Part shown: positions 17,335 through 26,011 of the stretch, piece by piece | How positions within the stretch are numbered: the stretch's first letter is position 1 | Layout: the number at the start of each line of letters is the position of its first letter | Source: Glycomyces dulcitolivorans | GTDB taxonomy: Bacteria; Actinomycetota; Actinomycetes; Mycobacteriales; Micromonosporaceae | Length of the DNA stretch: 42,017 bases | Reading direction: 5' to 3' | Assembly: GCF_003265355.1 (NCBI RefSeq) | Contig: NZ_QFRW01000319.1 | Span: 1-42,017, forward strand | The notes under the pieces: model-generated | The model's input: the letters and a program-made list of their open reading frames with translations, nothing else | What the model was told of the DNA's origin: nothing | Databases searched by the model: none | Translations under genes and position numbers: made by a program

Positions 17335-17365
17335 TTCCGACCGGAGCGGCGTCGGCTGGGATAAT
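17335..17365 (+). promoter_or_regulatory. Promoter of the LacI gene
   Basis: TTCCGA (17335-17340) and GATAAT (17360-17365) are separated by 19 nt. The -10 ends 6 nt before the ATG, indicating a leaderless or nearly leaderless mRNA. The rest of the 17097-17371 gap holds no convincing gene. Confidence 0.45.
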
Positions 17366-17371
17366 GGGGGT

Positions 17372-18361
17372 ATGCAGCGACGTGTGACGATCGAGGACAT
17401 CGCCCGGGAAGCCGGCGTTTCGCGCCAGACGGTGACCCGGGCTATGAACGGGATGCCGCGGATCAGCGAGGCCACGCGCGCCCGTGTACTGGAGGTCAGC
17501 GAGCGGCTCGGCTACCGCCCCAGCCGGTTCGCCTCGAACCTGGCCCGCTCGACCAAGACCAAGACCATTGCGTTCGTCGTGGACTCGTTCCGCAACCCGT
17601 ACTACTCGGAGCTGACCGCGGACCTGCTCGACGCGACCTCGGCGCGCGGCTGGCAGATGTCGATCTTCTCCCACGAGGACGAACCCGAATTGCAGCTCAT
17701 CGGCCGGCTGGCGAGCCAGGTCGATGCGGTCGTCGGGTATCTCGGCGAGACCGACGAGGCGGCCTTGGGTTCGGCCGCCCGGGGCGTGCCGCTGGTCCTG
17801 TTGGGCCGCACCGCGACCGCCGAGGGCCTCCACTCGGTCGATTTCGACTTCGGCCCCGCCTTCGCGCGCCTCGCCGCCGAACTGCGGGAGCGCGGCGCGA
17901 AGCGGTTCGGCCTGCTCGAGAGCCAACCGCTCGGCACGATCTACAAGCCGAGCAGCCGCCGGATCGCCTATGAGGACGCCGTCGACGCGCATTCGGCCGA
18001 GGCCGTCGTCGTCTGCGAGGCACCGCCGCAGTCGATGGACGCCGGCCAGCTCGGCTTCAACGAACTCATGGACCGCTTCCCCGAGACCGACACCGTGATC
18101 GCCTTCAGCGACCTCATGGCGATGGGTGCGCTGCGAGCCGCACACCGGCGCGGCATCGACGTGCCAGGCCAGGTGCGGCTGGTCGGCGTGGACGGCCTGT
18201 CGCTCGGCGCCGTGACCTCCCCCGCGCTCACCACCCTCGCAATACTGGGCACAGAGTTCGCCGAGCAGGTCGCGGATGTCGTCGCAAAGGCCCTCAGCGG
18301 ACAGGGCGACGCCGCGGCGCGCCGCATCGTGCCGTCGATCCTATGGCGCGAATCCGCCTGA
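17372..18361 (+). CDS. LacI-family repressor of the lyase/GH51/GH43/GH42 locus
   Basis: 329 aa: HTH (residues about 3-26, VTIEDIAREAGVSRQTVTRA), hinge helix RLGYRPSRFASNL, sugar-binding effector domain, C-terminus SILWRESA. The ATG is fixed by the HTH position; a GATAAT -10 hexamer sits 6 nt upstream. The gene lies between the lyase genes (divergent) and the GH43 gene (convergent, 11 nt apart), and identical LacI-type palindromes stand before the lyase genes and between the SBP operon and the GH42 operon. I infer that it represses all of these until a mono- or oligosaccharide inducer arrives. It is a paralogue of the regulator at 44-1033, with the same length and the same recognition helix. 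Confidence 0.93.
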   Translation: MQRRVTIEDIAREAGVSRQTVTRAMNGMPRISEATRARVLEVSERLGYRPSRFASNLARSTKTKTIAFVVDSFRNPYYSELTADLLDATSARGWQMSIFSHEDEPELQLIGRLASQVDAVVGYLGETDEAALGSAARGVPLVLLGRTATAEGLHSVDFDFGPAFARLAAELRERGAKRFGLLESQPLGTIYKPSSRRIAYEDAVDAHSAEAVVVCEAPPQSMDAGQLGFNELMDRFPETDTVIAFSDLMAMGALRAAHRRGIDVPGQVRLVGVDGLSLGAVTSPALTTLAILGTEFAEQVADVVAKALSGQGDAAARRIVPSILWRESA

Positions 18362-18372
18362 GGCGCTGGGGT

Positions 18373-19317
18373 TCACGGCCCGGAGACCGGGAGGACCGGC
18401 CCTTCCAGGACCTCGTCGCGGTCGCAGACCAGGCGCCCGTCCACCACATGCGCCCGTGCGACCTGGATCGAGGTGCGGCGGTGGGCGTACAGGTCGTCGC
18501 GGATCGGCTCGCCGGGGACGCGCCCAGGGTGCGTGAAATAGAAGACGAAGGCGTCGTCTCCGACGACGACCACGTCCGCGTGGAGGCCGTTGCCGCCGTC
18601 GTCCGCTCCTGTGCCCGACTCGGCGAGGATGCGGTCCTGGATCTCCCAGGACCGAAGGTCGTCGGAGCGGTGGACCCGCAGGCCCTTCCACTCGTCGGTG
18701 AGCATCCAGTACGAGCCGCCGAGCGCGAACACGTTCGGCCCCTCGTGCGCGCAGTTCTCCACGGCCGGGCCGGTCGGCCTCCACCGGTACAGGTCGGGGC
18801 TGTCGGCGGTGTAGGTGTGCGAACCGCGCGAGCTGTCTTTGAACCACATCCGCCAGCCGCCCTCTGGGAGTGGGAGGACACACGCGTCGATGACCTGCCT
18901 CGAATCAAGTTCCAGGGTGGACTGGTACTCCCAGTGTGCGAGGTCCTCACTGGTGTAGTGGCGGATCAGCCCTTCAGCCCCCCACCGCGAATGGATGCCC
19001 TCGATACAGCTCGCGTACATGTGGTAGGTCTCGCCGTCGTCGATCACTTCGGGAGCCCAGAACGTGTTGCGACCCCAGCCGGTCTCCAGACCCTCCGCGA
19101 TACCGCGGTAGACCCAGGTCGCCCCGCCGTCTTCAGAGGAGGCGATGCCGATGTCGGTGCCGAACACCCAGGACACGTCGTCGAACGGCGGCGACCAGAC
19201 TCGCCGGTTGGTGTAGAACATCCACCACTCGTCGAAGGCCCGGTTCCAGATGACGGTGGGATCGGCGGCACCGTCTTGTACGGGGTCGCGGAACAGAGGT
19301 TTCGGAATAGCGCTCAT
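18373..19317 (-). CDS. GH43-like five-bladed beta-propeller glycosidase
   Basis: 314 aa, no signal peptide, so probably intracellular. The GH43-type pattern is visible: an N-terminal Asp in GAADPTVIW (Asp19, general base), FWAPEVI (Trp-Ala-Pro-Glu, 87-92), Asp145 in VIDACVLP (transition-state/pKa Asp) and Glu192 in AHEGPNVF (acid). Known members remove arabinofuranose, xylose or galactose from oligosaccharides. The exact subfamily is uncertain, and a phosphorylase-like or GH117/GH130-type propeller cannot be excluded. I chose the ATG at 19317 because AGGGA lies 7 nt upstream; a TTG two codons earlier is too close to that site. It is the last gene of the operon SBP-permease-permease-GH51-GH43, 20 nt after GH51. 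Confidence 0.8.
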   Translation of the reverse strand: MSAIPKPLFRDPVQDGAADPTVIWNRAFDEWWMFYTNRRVWSPPFDDVSWVFGTDIGIASSEDGGATWVYRGIAEGLETGWGRNTFWAPEVIDDGETYHMYASCIEGIHSRWGAEGLIRHYTSEDLAHWEYQSTLELDSRQVIDACVLPLPEGGWRMWFKDSSRGSHTYTADSPDLYRWRPTGPAVENCAHEGPNVFALGGSYWMLTDEWKGLRVHRSDDLRSWEIQDRILAESGTGADDGGNGLHADVVVVGDDAFVFYFTHPGRVPGEPIRDDLYAHRRTSIQVARAHVVDGRLVCDRDEVLEGPVLPVSGP

Positions 19318-19337
19318 CGTCAAGTCCCTTTCTTCGC

Positions 19338-20828
19338 TCAGCCGATGGTGATGCAGGTCCAGGAGACCGGCGGCAGTTCGACGGTGACCGTGCCGTTCTC
19401 ACGGCTGATCTTGGTGTTCTCACGGAGCGTCACGCGCTCGGGCTGGTCGAGGGTGTTCTTCGCGTGGCGGTCTTCATCCCAGATGCCTTGGGCGCGAACC
19501 GGTCCGTCGAGGTCGAGGGCCGCAATGTCGATCGCGAACTCCGCGGTGTCGTCGACCGAGCGGTTGAGGACGAACACGGCTGCGCGGTCGCCGTCGAGGG
19601 TGGCGACGGCGTCGATGGCAGGCACGTCGCCGAACTTCGCGGTCGCCACGCTCGGGGCGTCGAGCGCGCCGCGCAGCGCGGTTCCCGTCGCCAGGCGCGA
19701 GGTGGCGGCGAACGGGAAGAAGGTGGTCTGGCGCCAGGCGGGCCCGCCCGGTTCGGTCATGATCGGGGCGATGACGTTGACCAGTTGTGCGAGGTTCGCG
19801 GCCGTGACGCGGTCGGCGTGCTTGAGCAGCGAGATGAGCAGCCCGCCGAGGACCACGGCGTCGGTGACCGAGTACTGGTTCTCCAACAGGCGCGGGGCGA
19901 TCGGCCACGAGGCCGTGTCGATCTCGTCGGGGTCCTGGTACCAGATGTTCCACTCGTCGAACGAGAGGTCGATGCGGCGCTTGGAGCCCTTGACGGCCCG
20001 CGCGTGCTCGATAGTGTGCACTACGGACTCGATGAAGTCGTCCATGTCCACGCCGGACGCCAGGAAGCTCGCGGCGTCCCCGTCGACCTCGTGGTAGTAG
20101 GCGTGGCAGGAGATGTAGTCGATCTCCTCAAAGGCGTGCTCCAGGACCGTGCGCTCCCAGACCCCGAACGTGGGCATGCCCCGCCACGAGGACCCGCACG
20201 CGGCGAGCTTCAGGTCCTGGTCGATCGCGCGCATCGCGCGGGCGGTGACCTTGGCGAGGCGACCGTACTCCTCGGCGGTCTTCGCCCCGATCTGCCAGTC
20301 GCCGTCGAGTTCGTTGCCCAGGCACCACATCCGGACGTCGAACGGCTCCTCACGCCCGTTCTCGCGCCGCTCGTCGGACCGGGCGGTGCCGGCGGGAACA
20401 TTGGCGTATTCGAGGAGGTGCAGGGTCTCGCGCACGCCGCGGGTCCCGAGGTTGGTGCCGAGCATGAGGTCGGCGCCGACGAGGTCGAGCCAGTCGCTGA
20501 ACTCGTGAAGGCCGACCTCGTTGGGCTCGATGGAGTGCCAGGCGAGGTCGAGGCGCCGCGGGCGGTCGGCGACCGGGCCGACGCCGTCCTCCCAGTCGTA
20601 GGCGGAAACGAAGTTCCCGCCGGGGTAGCGGACGTGCGAGATGCCGAGCTCGCGGACGAGGTCGACCACGTCGCGGCGGAACCCGTCCGGACCCGCCGTG
20701 GGGTGGCCGGGCTCGTAGATGCCGCCGTAGATGTGGCGGCCCAGGTGCTCGACGAAGCCGCCGAAGAGCTCGCGCTCGACGGCGCCGACCGTGAACGCGG
20801 GGTGGAGCTTGAGGTTCGCGAGGAACAT
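19338..20828 (-). CDS. abfA: GH51 alpha-L-arabinofuranosidase
   Basis: 496 aa, the usual size of intracellular GH51 enzymes, which release terminal alpha-L-arabinofuranose from arabino-oligosaccharides. The N-terminus (FGGFVEHLGRHIYGGIYEPGHP) and the YPGGNFVSAYDWEDGVGP stretch are diagnostic. Acid/base Glu173 lies in CLGNELDG and nucleophile Glu292 in LSFDEWNIWYQ; the C-terminal beta-sandwich follows. No signal peptide, so it acts on imported oligosaccharides. The start has AAGGA 5 nt upstream. It lies in the importer operon, 25 nt after the permease gene and upstream of the GH43 gene, which strongly suggests that arabinose-containing oligosaccharides enter through this transporter. Confidence 0.95.
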   Translation of the reverse strand: MFLANLKLHPAFTVGAVERELFGGFVEHLGRHIYGGIYEPGHPTAGPDGFRRDVVDLVRELGISHVRYPGGNFVSAYDWEDGVGPVADRPRRLDLAWHSIEPNEVGLHEFSDWLDLVGADLMLGTNLGTRGVRETLHLLEYANVPAGTARSDERRENGREEPFDVRMWCLGNELDGDWQIGAKTAEEYGRLAKVTARAMRAIDQDLKLAACGSSWRGMPTFGVWERTVLEHAFEEIDYISCHAYYHEVDGDAASFLASGVDMDDFIESVVHTIEHARAVKGSKRRIDLSFDEWNIWYQDPDEIDTASWPIAPRLLENQYSVTDAVVLGGLLISLLKHADRVTAANLAQLVNVIAPIMTEPGGPAWRQTTFFPFAATSRLATGTALRGALDAPSVATAKFGDVPAIDAVATLDGDRAAVFVLNRSVDDTAEFAIDIAALDLDGPVRAQGIWDEDRHAKNTLDQPERVTLRENTKISRENGTVTVELPPVSWTCITIG

Positions 20829-20853
20829 TGGTGTCCTTTTCGGAGTGACGGGT

Positions 20854-21672
20854 TCAGCCTTTGACGCTGCCGGTGACGAGCCCGGAGACGATGTGGCGCT
20901 GGGCGGCGATGAAGAAGACCACCAACGGCGCGAGCACGATGACGCTGAGCGTCATGAACGCGGGCCAGTCGGTCGAGAACTGCCCGACGGCGCTGTACAC
21001 CTGGAGGACCAGGGTCTGCTTGTCCGGCGAGTTGATGAAGACGTTGGGGGTGATGAAGTCGTTCCACACCCACATCGCCTGGAAGACGCCGACGGTGACC
21101 AGGATCGGGCGGATCAGCGGGAGCACGATCGACCGGTAGATGCGGAACGCGCTCGCCCCGTCGATCCGGGCCGACTCGAACATCTCGGTCGGGATCGTCC
21201 TCATGTAGCCGATGATCAGGAAGTAGCAGAAGATCGCCCCGCCCATGTACAGGAAGATCAGTCCCTCCAACGTGTCCACCAGGTACATGCCCGAAAGCAT
21301 GCGGTACAACGGGATCAGCGTCGTCTGCCCCGGGACGAGGAACGCGATCAGGCAGATCACGCCGATGAGCTTGGTGAGCAGTCCCTGCCCGATGAGCATG
21401 CCGTAGGCGGCCATCGACCCGACCAGGAGCATCAGGAAGATCGACACGACGCCGACGTACAGGGTGTTGAGGAACGACTGCCAGATCGGCAGCGCCTCGA
21501 AGACCTCCGCATAGTTGGAGAAGTCCACACCGGAGGGGAGCCCGAGCGGGCTCGCCGAGATCTCCGGCTGGGTCTTCAAGGTGTTGACCAGAATGTAGTA
21601 GAACGGGATCGCGACGACGCCCGCGAGGGGGAGCATCACGACGCTCAAGAGAATGCTGCGCAGGTGCTTCAT
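20854..21672 (-). CDS. Carbohydrate ABC transporter permease (MalG type)
   Basis: 272-aa integral membrane protein with about six transmembrane helices, starting MKHLRSILLSVVMLPLAGVVAIP. The EAA loop that docks the ATPase is visible as ESARIDGASAFRIYRSIVLP, and the C-terminal GSVKG ending is typical of CUT1 MalG-like subunits. Its ATG overlaps the stop of the MalF-type permease (ATGA, 21669-21672), indicating translational coupling. It imports an oligosaccharide with the SBP at 22683-23930. No ATPase gene is nearby. Confidence 0.93.
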   Translation of the reverse strand: MKHLRSILLSVVMLPLAGVVAIPFYYILVNTLKTQPEISASPLGLPSGVDFSNYAEVFEALPIWQSFLNTLYVGVVSIFLMLLVGSMAAYGMLIGQGLLTKLIGVICLIAFLVPGQTTLIPLYRMLSGMYLVDTLEGLIFLYMGGAIFCYFLIIGYMRTIPTEMFESARIDGASAFRIYRSIVLPLIRPILVTVGVFQAMWVWNDFITPNVFINSPDKQTLVLQVYSAVGQFSTDWPAFMTLSVIVLAPLVVFFIAAQRHIVSGLVTGSVKG

Positions 21673-22619
21673 GAGAACCGGGCCTCCAGACGGCGGGAGA
21701 GCGCGAGCTGGGCGACGATGATGAGCCCGACCGCGATGAAGAAGACCACGCTCAGCGCCGAGGCCTTGCCGACCTCGCCCTGGGCGATGCCGTTCTCGAT
21801 GATCGACTGCGTCAACGTGCGGGTGGCGAAGCCGGGGCCGCCGCCGGTGAGCGTGTACGGCAGGTCGTAGACCTTGAGCCCTCCAGTGAGCAGCAGCAGC
21901 TGGCTGACCGTGATCGCAGGGGTCAGCAGCGGCAGCGTCATATAGCGGAACTGCTGCCAGCGGGTGGCGCCGTCGATACTCGCGGCCTCGTAGAACTCCG
22001 ACGGGATGGCCTGGAGATAGGCGAGGTAGAGCACGGCGTGCCAGCCGGTGCCGCCCCAGACGGCGACAATGATGACGCTCAGCCTCGCGAGAGTCGGCTC
22101 GGCGAGCCAGGCGACCGGCTGGGCGCCGAACCAGCCGATGATCGAGTTGATGACGCCGGTCCCCAAGGGCGCGAAGATGAAGCCCCACACCAGGCCGAGG
22201 ATCGCGACGCTGACCACCGAGGGGAAGAAGAACACCGAGCGGACCAGGTTGCGCCCGAAGAACTTCTGGTTCAGCACGAGGGCGAGCGGGATCGCCAGCG
22301 CGGTGATCGCGAGGGTCGTGGCGATCGTGAAGATCAGGGTGAACCCCAGCGCGGACAGCATCGAGCTGTCCTGCCAGATGGTCGTGTAGTTCTCGAAGCC
22401 GACGAAGTTCGCTTCCGTGGAGTAGCCGTTGAAGTCGGTGAGGCTGTAGTAGAACGACTGCGCCAGCGGGATCGCGAACAGCACGACGAATACGACGATG
22501 ACCGGCAGGGTGAACAGGTACGACTCGATGCCGCGCCGGCGCAGACGCTGGAGGCGGGTGGGCCGGGGCGGGCTTTGGAATGGAGGCGCGGGCCGGGGTG
22601 GGGCGATGGCGGTGCCCAT
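21669..22619 (-). CDS. Carbohydrate ABC transporter permease (MalF type)
   Basis: 316 aa. A Pro/Arg-rich cytoplasmic N-terminus (residues 1-32) is followed by about six membrane helices. The EAA motif EAASIDGATRWQQFRYMTLP lies in the last cytoplasmic loop, as in MalF/UgpA-type CUT1 permeases. The ATG has AGAGGAG 8 nt upstream. It is the second gene of the operon, separated from the SBP gene by a strong hairpin, and overlaps the next permease by 4 nt. It forms the translocation channel with the 20854-21672 product. Confidence 0.93.
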   Translation of the reverse strand: MGTAIAPPRPAPPFQSPPRPTRLQRLRRRGIESYLFTLPVIVVFVVLFAIPLAQSFYYSLTDFNGYSTEANFVGFENYTTIWQDSSMLSALGFTLIFTIATTLAITALAIPLALVLNQKFFGRNLVRSVFFFPSVVSVAILGLVWGFIFAPLGTGVINSIIGWFGAQPVAWLAEPTLARLSVIIVAVWGGTGWHAVLYLAYLQAIPSEFYEAASIDGATRWQQFRYMTLPLLTPAITVSQLLLLTGGLKVYDLPYTLTGGGPGFATRTLTQSIIENGIAQGEVGKASALSVVFFIAVGLIIVAQLALSRRLEARFS

Positions 22620-22646
22620 GTCGAGGTCTCCTCTCTGAGACGGGGT

Positions 22647-22675
22647 GCCGGGGCGGGTGCGGTGCCCGCCCCGGC
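22647..22675 (-). terminator. Hairpin between SBP gene and permease genes
   Basis: Perfect 11-bp inverted repeat GCCGGGGCGGG / CCCGCCCCGGC with a 7-nt loop, directly after the SBP stop codon. In CUT1 operons such a stem-loop usually protects the SBP message and reduces read-through, giving more SBP than permease. No T-run, so read-through is likely. Confidence 0.5.
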
Positions 22676-22682
22676 CGGGCGG

Positions 22683-23930
22683 CTACTGGAGGGACGCGAG
22701 CTTCGCGTCCAGGCCCTTGCCGACGTCGACGGGCTCGATATCGCCCGTGGCGAGCTGCTGGATCAATGCGTTCGCCTCGCCGGCCAGGACGTCGTTGTTG
22801 TCGACCCAGCTGACCGCGGGCAGGTAGTACCGGCCGTCCTGCACCGCCGACACCAGATCGCCGAGCTGTGCGGGCAGTTCGGGCTCGTAGTCCTTGACAG
22901 TGGAGATGAACTGGTTGGCCTGCTGGTAGAAGCTCACCCCGGGTTCGGTGGACATCCACTCCAGGAAGACCTTGGCGGCGTCGGGGTTCTTCGCCTTCGT
23001 GTTGAGGGCGAGGCCGGGCGAGACCGCGCCGGACCAGAAGGACTGCCCGTCGAAGCCTGGAACGGCTTTGAACTCGAAGTTCAGGTCGGGTGCGCCGCCG
23101 GTGATGCCGCTGATCCCCCACGAGCCGGTGGACATGATGGCGAGGCGGCCCTGCTGGAACTCGGGGAGCACCACGTCGCCGGTGAGCCCGGCCGCGGAGG
23201 AGTCGAGGATGCCCTCCCCGAACAACTGGTACCAGGCCTCGACGGCGGGGGTCCAGGCTTCCTCGAAGGTGAGGTCGCCGTCCCAGATCTGCTGGTCCAT
23301 GGTCCCGCCGTAGGCGAGGTTCTGCATGCCGACGAAGGCGCAGACCGTGTCGGTCATACCGCCGACCGCTTCGAGGTAGGGGACGGTGCCGTCGGCTTTG
23401 AGCTGCTTGCAGAGGCTGAGGAAGCCGTCCCAGTCCGTCGGGAACTCGCCGGGCACGAGGTCGAGGTTGACGACCAGGCCGCCGGCCCAAGCCGAGATCG
23501 CCGAGCCGTAGAGCTTGCCGTCCCGCGAGTAGGTTTCGACAGCGGTCTCGTTGAGGTTCGACGCCCACGACTCACCGGACAGGTCCTGGACGAAGGCGCC
23601 GTCCATGAGCTGCTTCTTGTTCTCGGCGGTGATGATGAAGACGTCCGGCGCACTGTTGGATCCGAGCTGGGTCTGGAGCTTCTGGATGTACCCGGCCACG
23701 GGCGGCGCGTATTGCACCTCGACGTGGTATTCGGAGTGCTCCTGCTCGAACTGCTCGATCACCGGGCCCATGACCTCGGCGTTGTCCCAGGACAGGAACG
23801 TGATCGCATTCGGATCCGCGTCGCGGCCGCAGGCGGCGAGGGACCCGGCGGCAGGGGCGGCGATCGCGGCCGCGGCCGCGATCCGCCCAAGGGACCGGCG
23901 GGTGAGACGAGGGGCATTAGAAGGCGACAT
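22683..23930 (-). CDS. Sugar ABC transporter substrate-binding lipoprotein
   Basis: 415-aa extracellular solute-binding protein (family 1, CUT1). The signal contains RRSLGRIAAAAAIAAPAAG followed by the lipobox LAAC, so Cys at about residue 33 is the lipidated N-terminus; the twin Arg suggests Tat export. The mature part has the usual cluster-1 fold cues (ITFLSWDN, SAPDVFIITAENKKQLMDG, a GRLAIMSTGSWGIS segment). I chose the ATG at 23930 because AAAGGAG lies 7 nt upstream; the frame extends further without protein character. It is the first gene of the operon, 60 nt downstream of a LacI-type operator. The ligand is probably an arabinose- or galactose-containing oligosaccharide (inference from GH51/GH42 neighbours). 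Confidence 0.93.
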   Translation of the reverse strand: MSPSNAPRLTRRSLGRIAAAAAIAAPAAGSLAACGRDADPNAITFLSWDNAEVMGPVIEQFEQEHSEYHVEVQYAPPVAGYIQKLQTQLGSNSAPDVFIITAENKKQLMDGAFVQDLSGESWASNLNETAVETYSRDGKLYGSAISAWAGGLVVNLDLVPGEFPTDWDGFLSLCKQLKADGTVPYLEAVGGMTDTVCAFVGMQNLAYGGTMDQQIWDGDLTFEEAWTPAVEAWYQLFGEGILDSSAAGLTGDVVLPEFQQGRLAIMSTGSWGISGITGGAPDLNFEFKAVPGFDGQSFWSGAVSPGLALNTKAKNPDAAKVFLEWMSTEPGVSFYQQANQFISTVKDYEPELPAQLGDLVSAVQDGRYYLPAVSWVDNNDVLAGEANALIQQLATGDIEPVDVGKGLDAKLASLQ

Positions 23931-23989
23931 TGCGCTTCTCCTTTGGGATCGGAGGGGTCGGTATTGCAGGTGGATGCCGGGATGACGAG

Positions 23990-24009
23990 TTGCGTGATCG
24001 CTCACGCAA
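23990..24009. promoter_or_regulatory. LacI-type operator, copy 2, in a divergent promoter
   Basis: TTGCGTGATCGCTCACGCAA is a palindrome with perfect 8-nt arms and central CG. It is centred about 70 nt from both the SBP start (23930, minus) and the GH42 start (24070, plus), so one bound repressor could control both operons. On the minus strand the -10-like TATGGT (24015-24020) lies just upstream of the site; on the plus strand TTGCGT (23990-23995) and TTACCA (24013-24018) give a 17-nt-spaced promoter that overlaps it. Confidence 0.8.
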
Positions 24010-24069
24010 TGGTTACCATAACACCGCCCCGGACCGGGCACCACCAGATCGACGATCAGGAGCGACGAC

Positions 24070-25974
24070 ATGTACTTCGGCGGCGACTACAACCCCGAGC
24101 AGTGGCCGGAGAAGGTGTGGGACGAGGACGTCCGGCTCATGCGCGAGGCGCGCGTCAACCTCGTGAGCGTCGGGATCTTCGCCTGGGCACGCCTCCAGCC
24201 CGACGAGGGCGAGTTCGACTTCGCCTGGCTCGACCGGCTCCTCGACAAGCTCCACGGCGGCGGCATCAGCGTCGACCTGGCGACGGCCACCGCCTCCCCG
24301 CCGAACTGGCTCGTTCGCCGCTACCCCGACGTCCTGCCGGTCACCGAGACCGGCACCGTCCTCGGCCCCGGCAGCCGCCAGCACTACGCCCCGACCTCAC
24401 CGGACTACCGGCGCCTCGCCGCCGAACTGGTCACCGCACTCGGGCGCCGCTACGCCGACCACCCAGCGGTCGCCATGTGGCACATCAACAACGAGTACGC
24501 CTGCCATGTGCGCGCCGACTACTCCGAGCACGCCGCCCTGGCCTACCGCGCCTGGCTCACCGACCGCTACGGCGACATCGACGCGCTCAACGACGCGTGG
24601 GGCACGGCCTTCTGGTCCCAGCACTACAACGGCTTCGACGAGGTCCGGCCGCCGCGGGCCTCACCGACCACCCAGAACCCCTCGCTCGTGCTCGACTGGC
24701 GCCGCTTCACCTCCGACTCGGTGCTCGACCTCTACCGCATGGAGCGCGACGCGCTCCGCGCCGCCGGCGCCCAGCAGCCGATCACCACGAACTTCATGGG
24801 CGCCTTCCCGGCGATGAACTACTGGGACTGGGCCGCCGAAGTGGACGTCGTGTCCCACGACGGCTACCCCGATCCGCGCGAACCCGAGGCGCACCGCCAC
24901 GCCGCGTTCGCCGCCGACCTCATGCGGTCCCTGAAGCCCGACCGGCCGTGGCTGCTCATGGAGCAGGCGCCGAACGCCGTCCAATGGCGACCCAACAACG
25001 CCGCCAAAGCACCGGGGCAAATGGCCGCCTGGAGCGAGCAGGCCGTCGCCCGCGGCGCCGACAGCGTCCTCTTCTTCCAGTGGCGTCAATCCCGAAGCGG
25101 CGCAGAGAAGTTCCATTCCGCGATGCTCCCTCATTCGGGGAAGCGATCGCGGACCTGGAAGGAGATCGCCCAACTCGGCACCGCCTTGGAAAACCGCGAG
25201 CCGGCATCGCCGCCGCCCGGCGACGTCGCGTTCGTCTTCGACTGGGAGAACCGGTGGGCGCTCGCCCAACCCGACCTCCCCGCCGACATCGACTACCAGG
25301 CCGAGGTCTTCGCCTGGTACGAAGCACTGCACGCCCGCCACGTCCAAGTGAGCTTCGTGCGCGCCGAAGCCGACCTCTCCGGATTCCGCCTGGTCGTCGC
25401 CCCCGCCCTGTACCTACTCACCGAGGAAGGCGCCGCCTCGCTCGAGCGGTTCGTCGAGACCGGCGGGACACTCGTCACGACCGCCTTCACCGACATCGTC
25501 GACGAGCACGACCGCTTCCGCCCCGGCGGCTACAGCACCCAGCTCGGCGAGGTCCTCGGCGGGCAGCCCGTCGACTTCTTCGGCGTCCTCCCCGAAGAAG
25601 GCCGCGTCGCCCGCGCGAGCGGCGCCGACTTCGCCGTCACGACGATGATCGAGGACTTCGACCTCGACGGCGGCGACGTCCTCGCGCGCACCCGCGAAGG
25701 CGAACCCGTCCTGATCCGCAACCGCTTCGGCGCCGGCACCTCACTGCACCTGGCCTGCTTCACCGACAAGGCGGGCACCGGATTCGTACTGGACCGAGCC
25801 CTCGAAACGGCTGCAATAGCGCCGGTCGTCGACGGGCTCGACCCGGCGGTCGAAGCCGTCGCCACCGTCCACGGCGCCACCCTGATCAACCAGTCCACGA
25901 ACCCCGTCACAGTCAAGACCGAGAACGACACCTTCACGCTGGCCCCGTTCGAAATCCGCCACCTGTCCCACTGA
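24070..25974 (+). CDS. GH42 beta-galactosidase
   Basis: 634 aa, no signal peptide. Catalytic TIM barrel in the N-terminal 370 residues: it opens YFGGDYNPEQWPEKVWDED (GH42 hallmark), acid/base Glu142 in MWHINNEYACH and nucleophile Glu298 in WLLMEQAPNAVQW. A trimerisation (Rossmann-like) domain follows (about 390-590) and then a small C-terminal beta-domain. The enzyme hydrolyses beta-galactosides, typically short beta-1,4/1,3/1,6-galacto-oligosaccharides from plant galactans. AGGAG lies 7 nt before the ATG. It is the first gene of a two-gene operon with the GH42-like gene at 26012 and is controlled from the operator at 23990-24009. Confidence 0.95.
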   Translation: MYFGGDYNPEQWPEKVWDEDVRLMREARVNLVSVGIFAWARLQPDEGEFDFAWLDRLLDKLHGGGISVDLATATASPPNWLVRRYPDVLPVTETGTVLGPGSRQHYAPTSPDYRRLAAELVTALGRRYADHPAVAMWHINNEYACHVRADYSEHAALAYRAWLTDRYGDIDALNDAWGTAFWSQHYNGFDEVRPPRASPTTQNPSLVLDWRRFTSDSVLDLYRMERDALRAAGAQQPITTNFMGAFPAMNYWDWAAEVDVVSHDGYPDPREPEAHRHAAFAADLMRSLKPDRPWLLMEQAPNAVQWRPNNAAKAPGQMAAWSEQAVARGADSVLFFQWRQSRSGAEKFHSAMLPHSGKRSRTWKEIAQLGTALENREPASPPPGDVAFVFDWENRWALAQPDLPADIDYQAEVFAWYEALHARHVQVSFVRAEADLSGFRLVVAPALYLLTEEGAASLERFVETGGTLVTTAFTDIVDEHDRFRPGGYSTQLGEVLGGQPVDFFGVLPEEGRVARASGADFAVTTMIEDFDLDGGDVLARTREGEPVLIRNRFGAGTSLHLACFTDKAGTGFVLDRALETAAIAPVVDGLDPAVEAVATVHGATLINQSTNPVTVKTENDTFTLAPFEIRHLSH

Positions 25975-26011
25975 CACGCGATCAACTCCACCACCAGACC
26001 AGGAACCTGCC

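Noticed and set aside
17099-17371. N-terminal extension of the LacI protein with a signal-like stretch (MRTLMRLLMVVFLAVVTG)
   Set aside because: LacI repressors have the HTH at the very N-terminus; the promoter -10 at 17360 lies inside this extension, and no ribosome site supports it. The hydrophobic stretch seems accidental.
18362-18372. A terminator between the convergent LacI and GH43 genes
   Set aside because: The gap is 11 nt and contains no hairpin; transcripts probably overlap or end inside the opposite gene.
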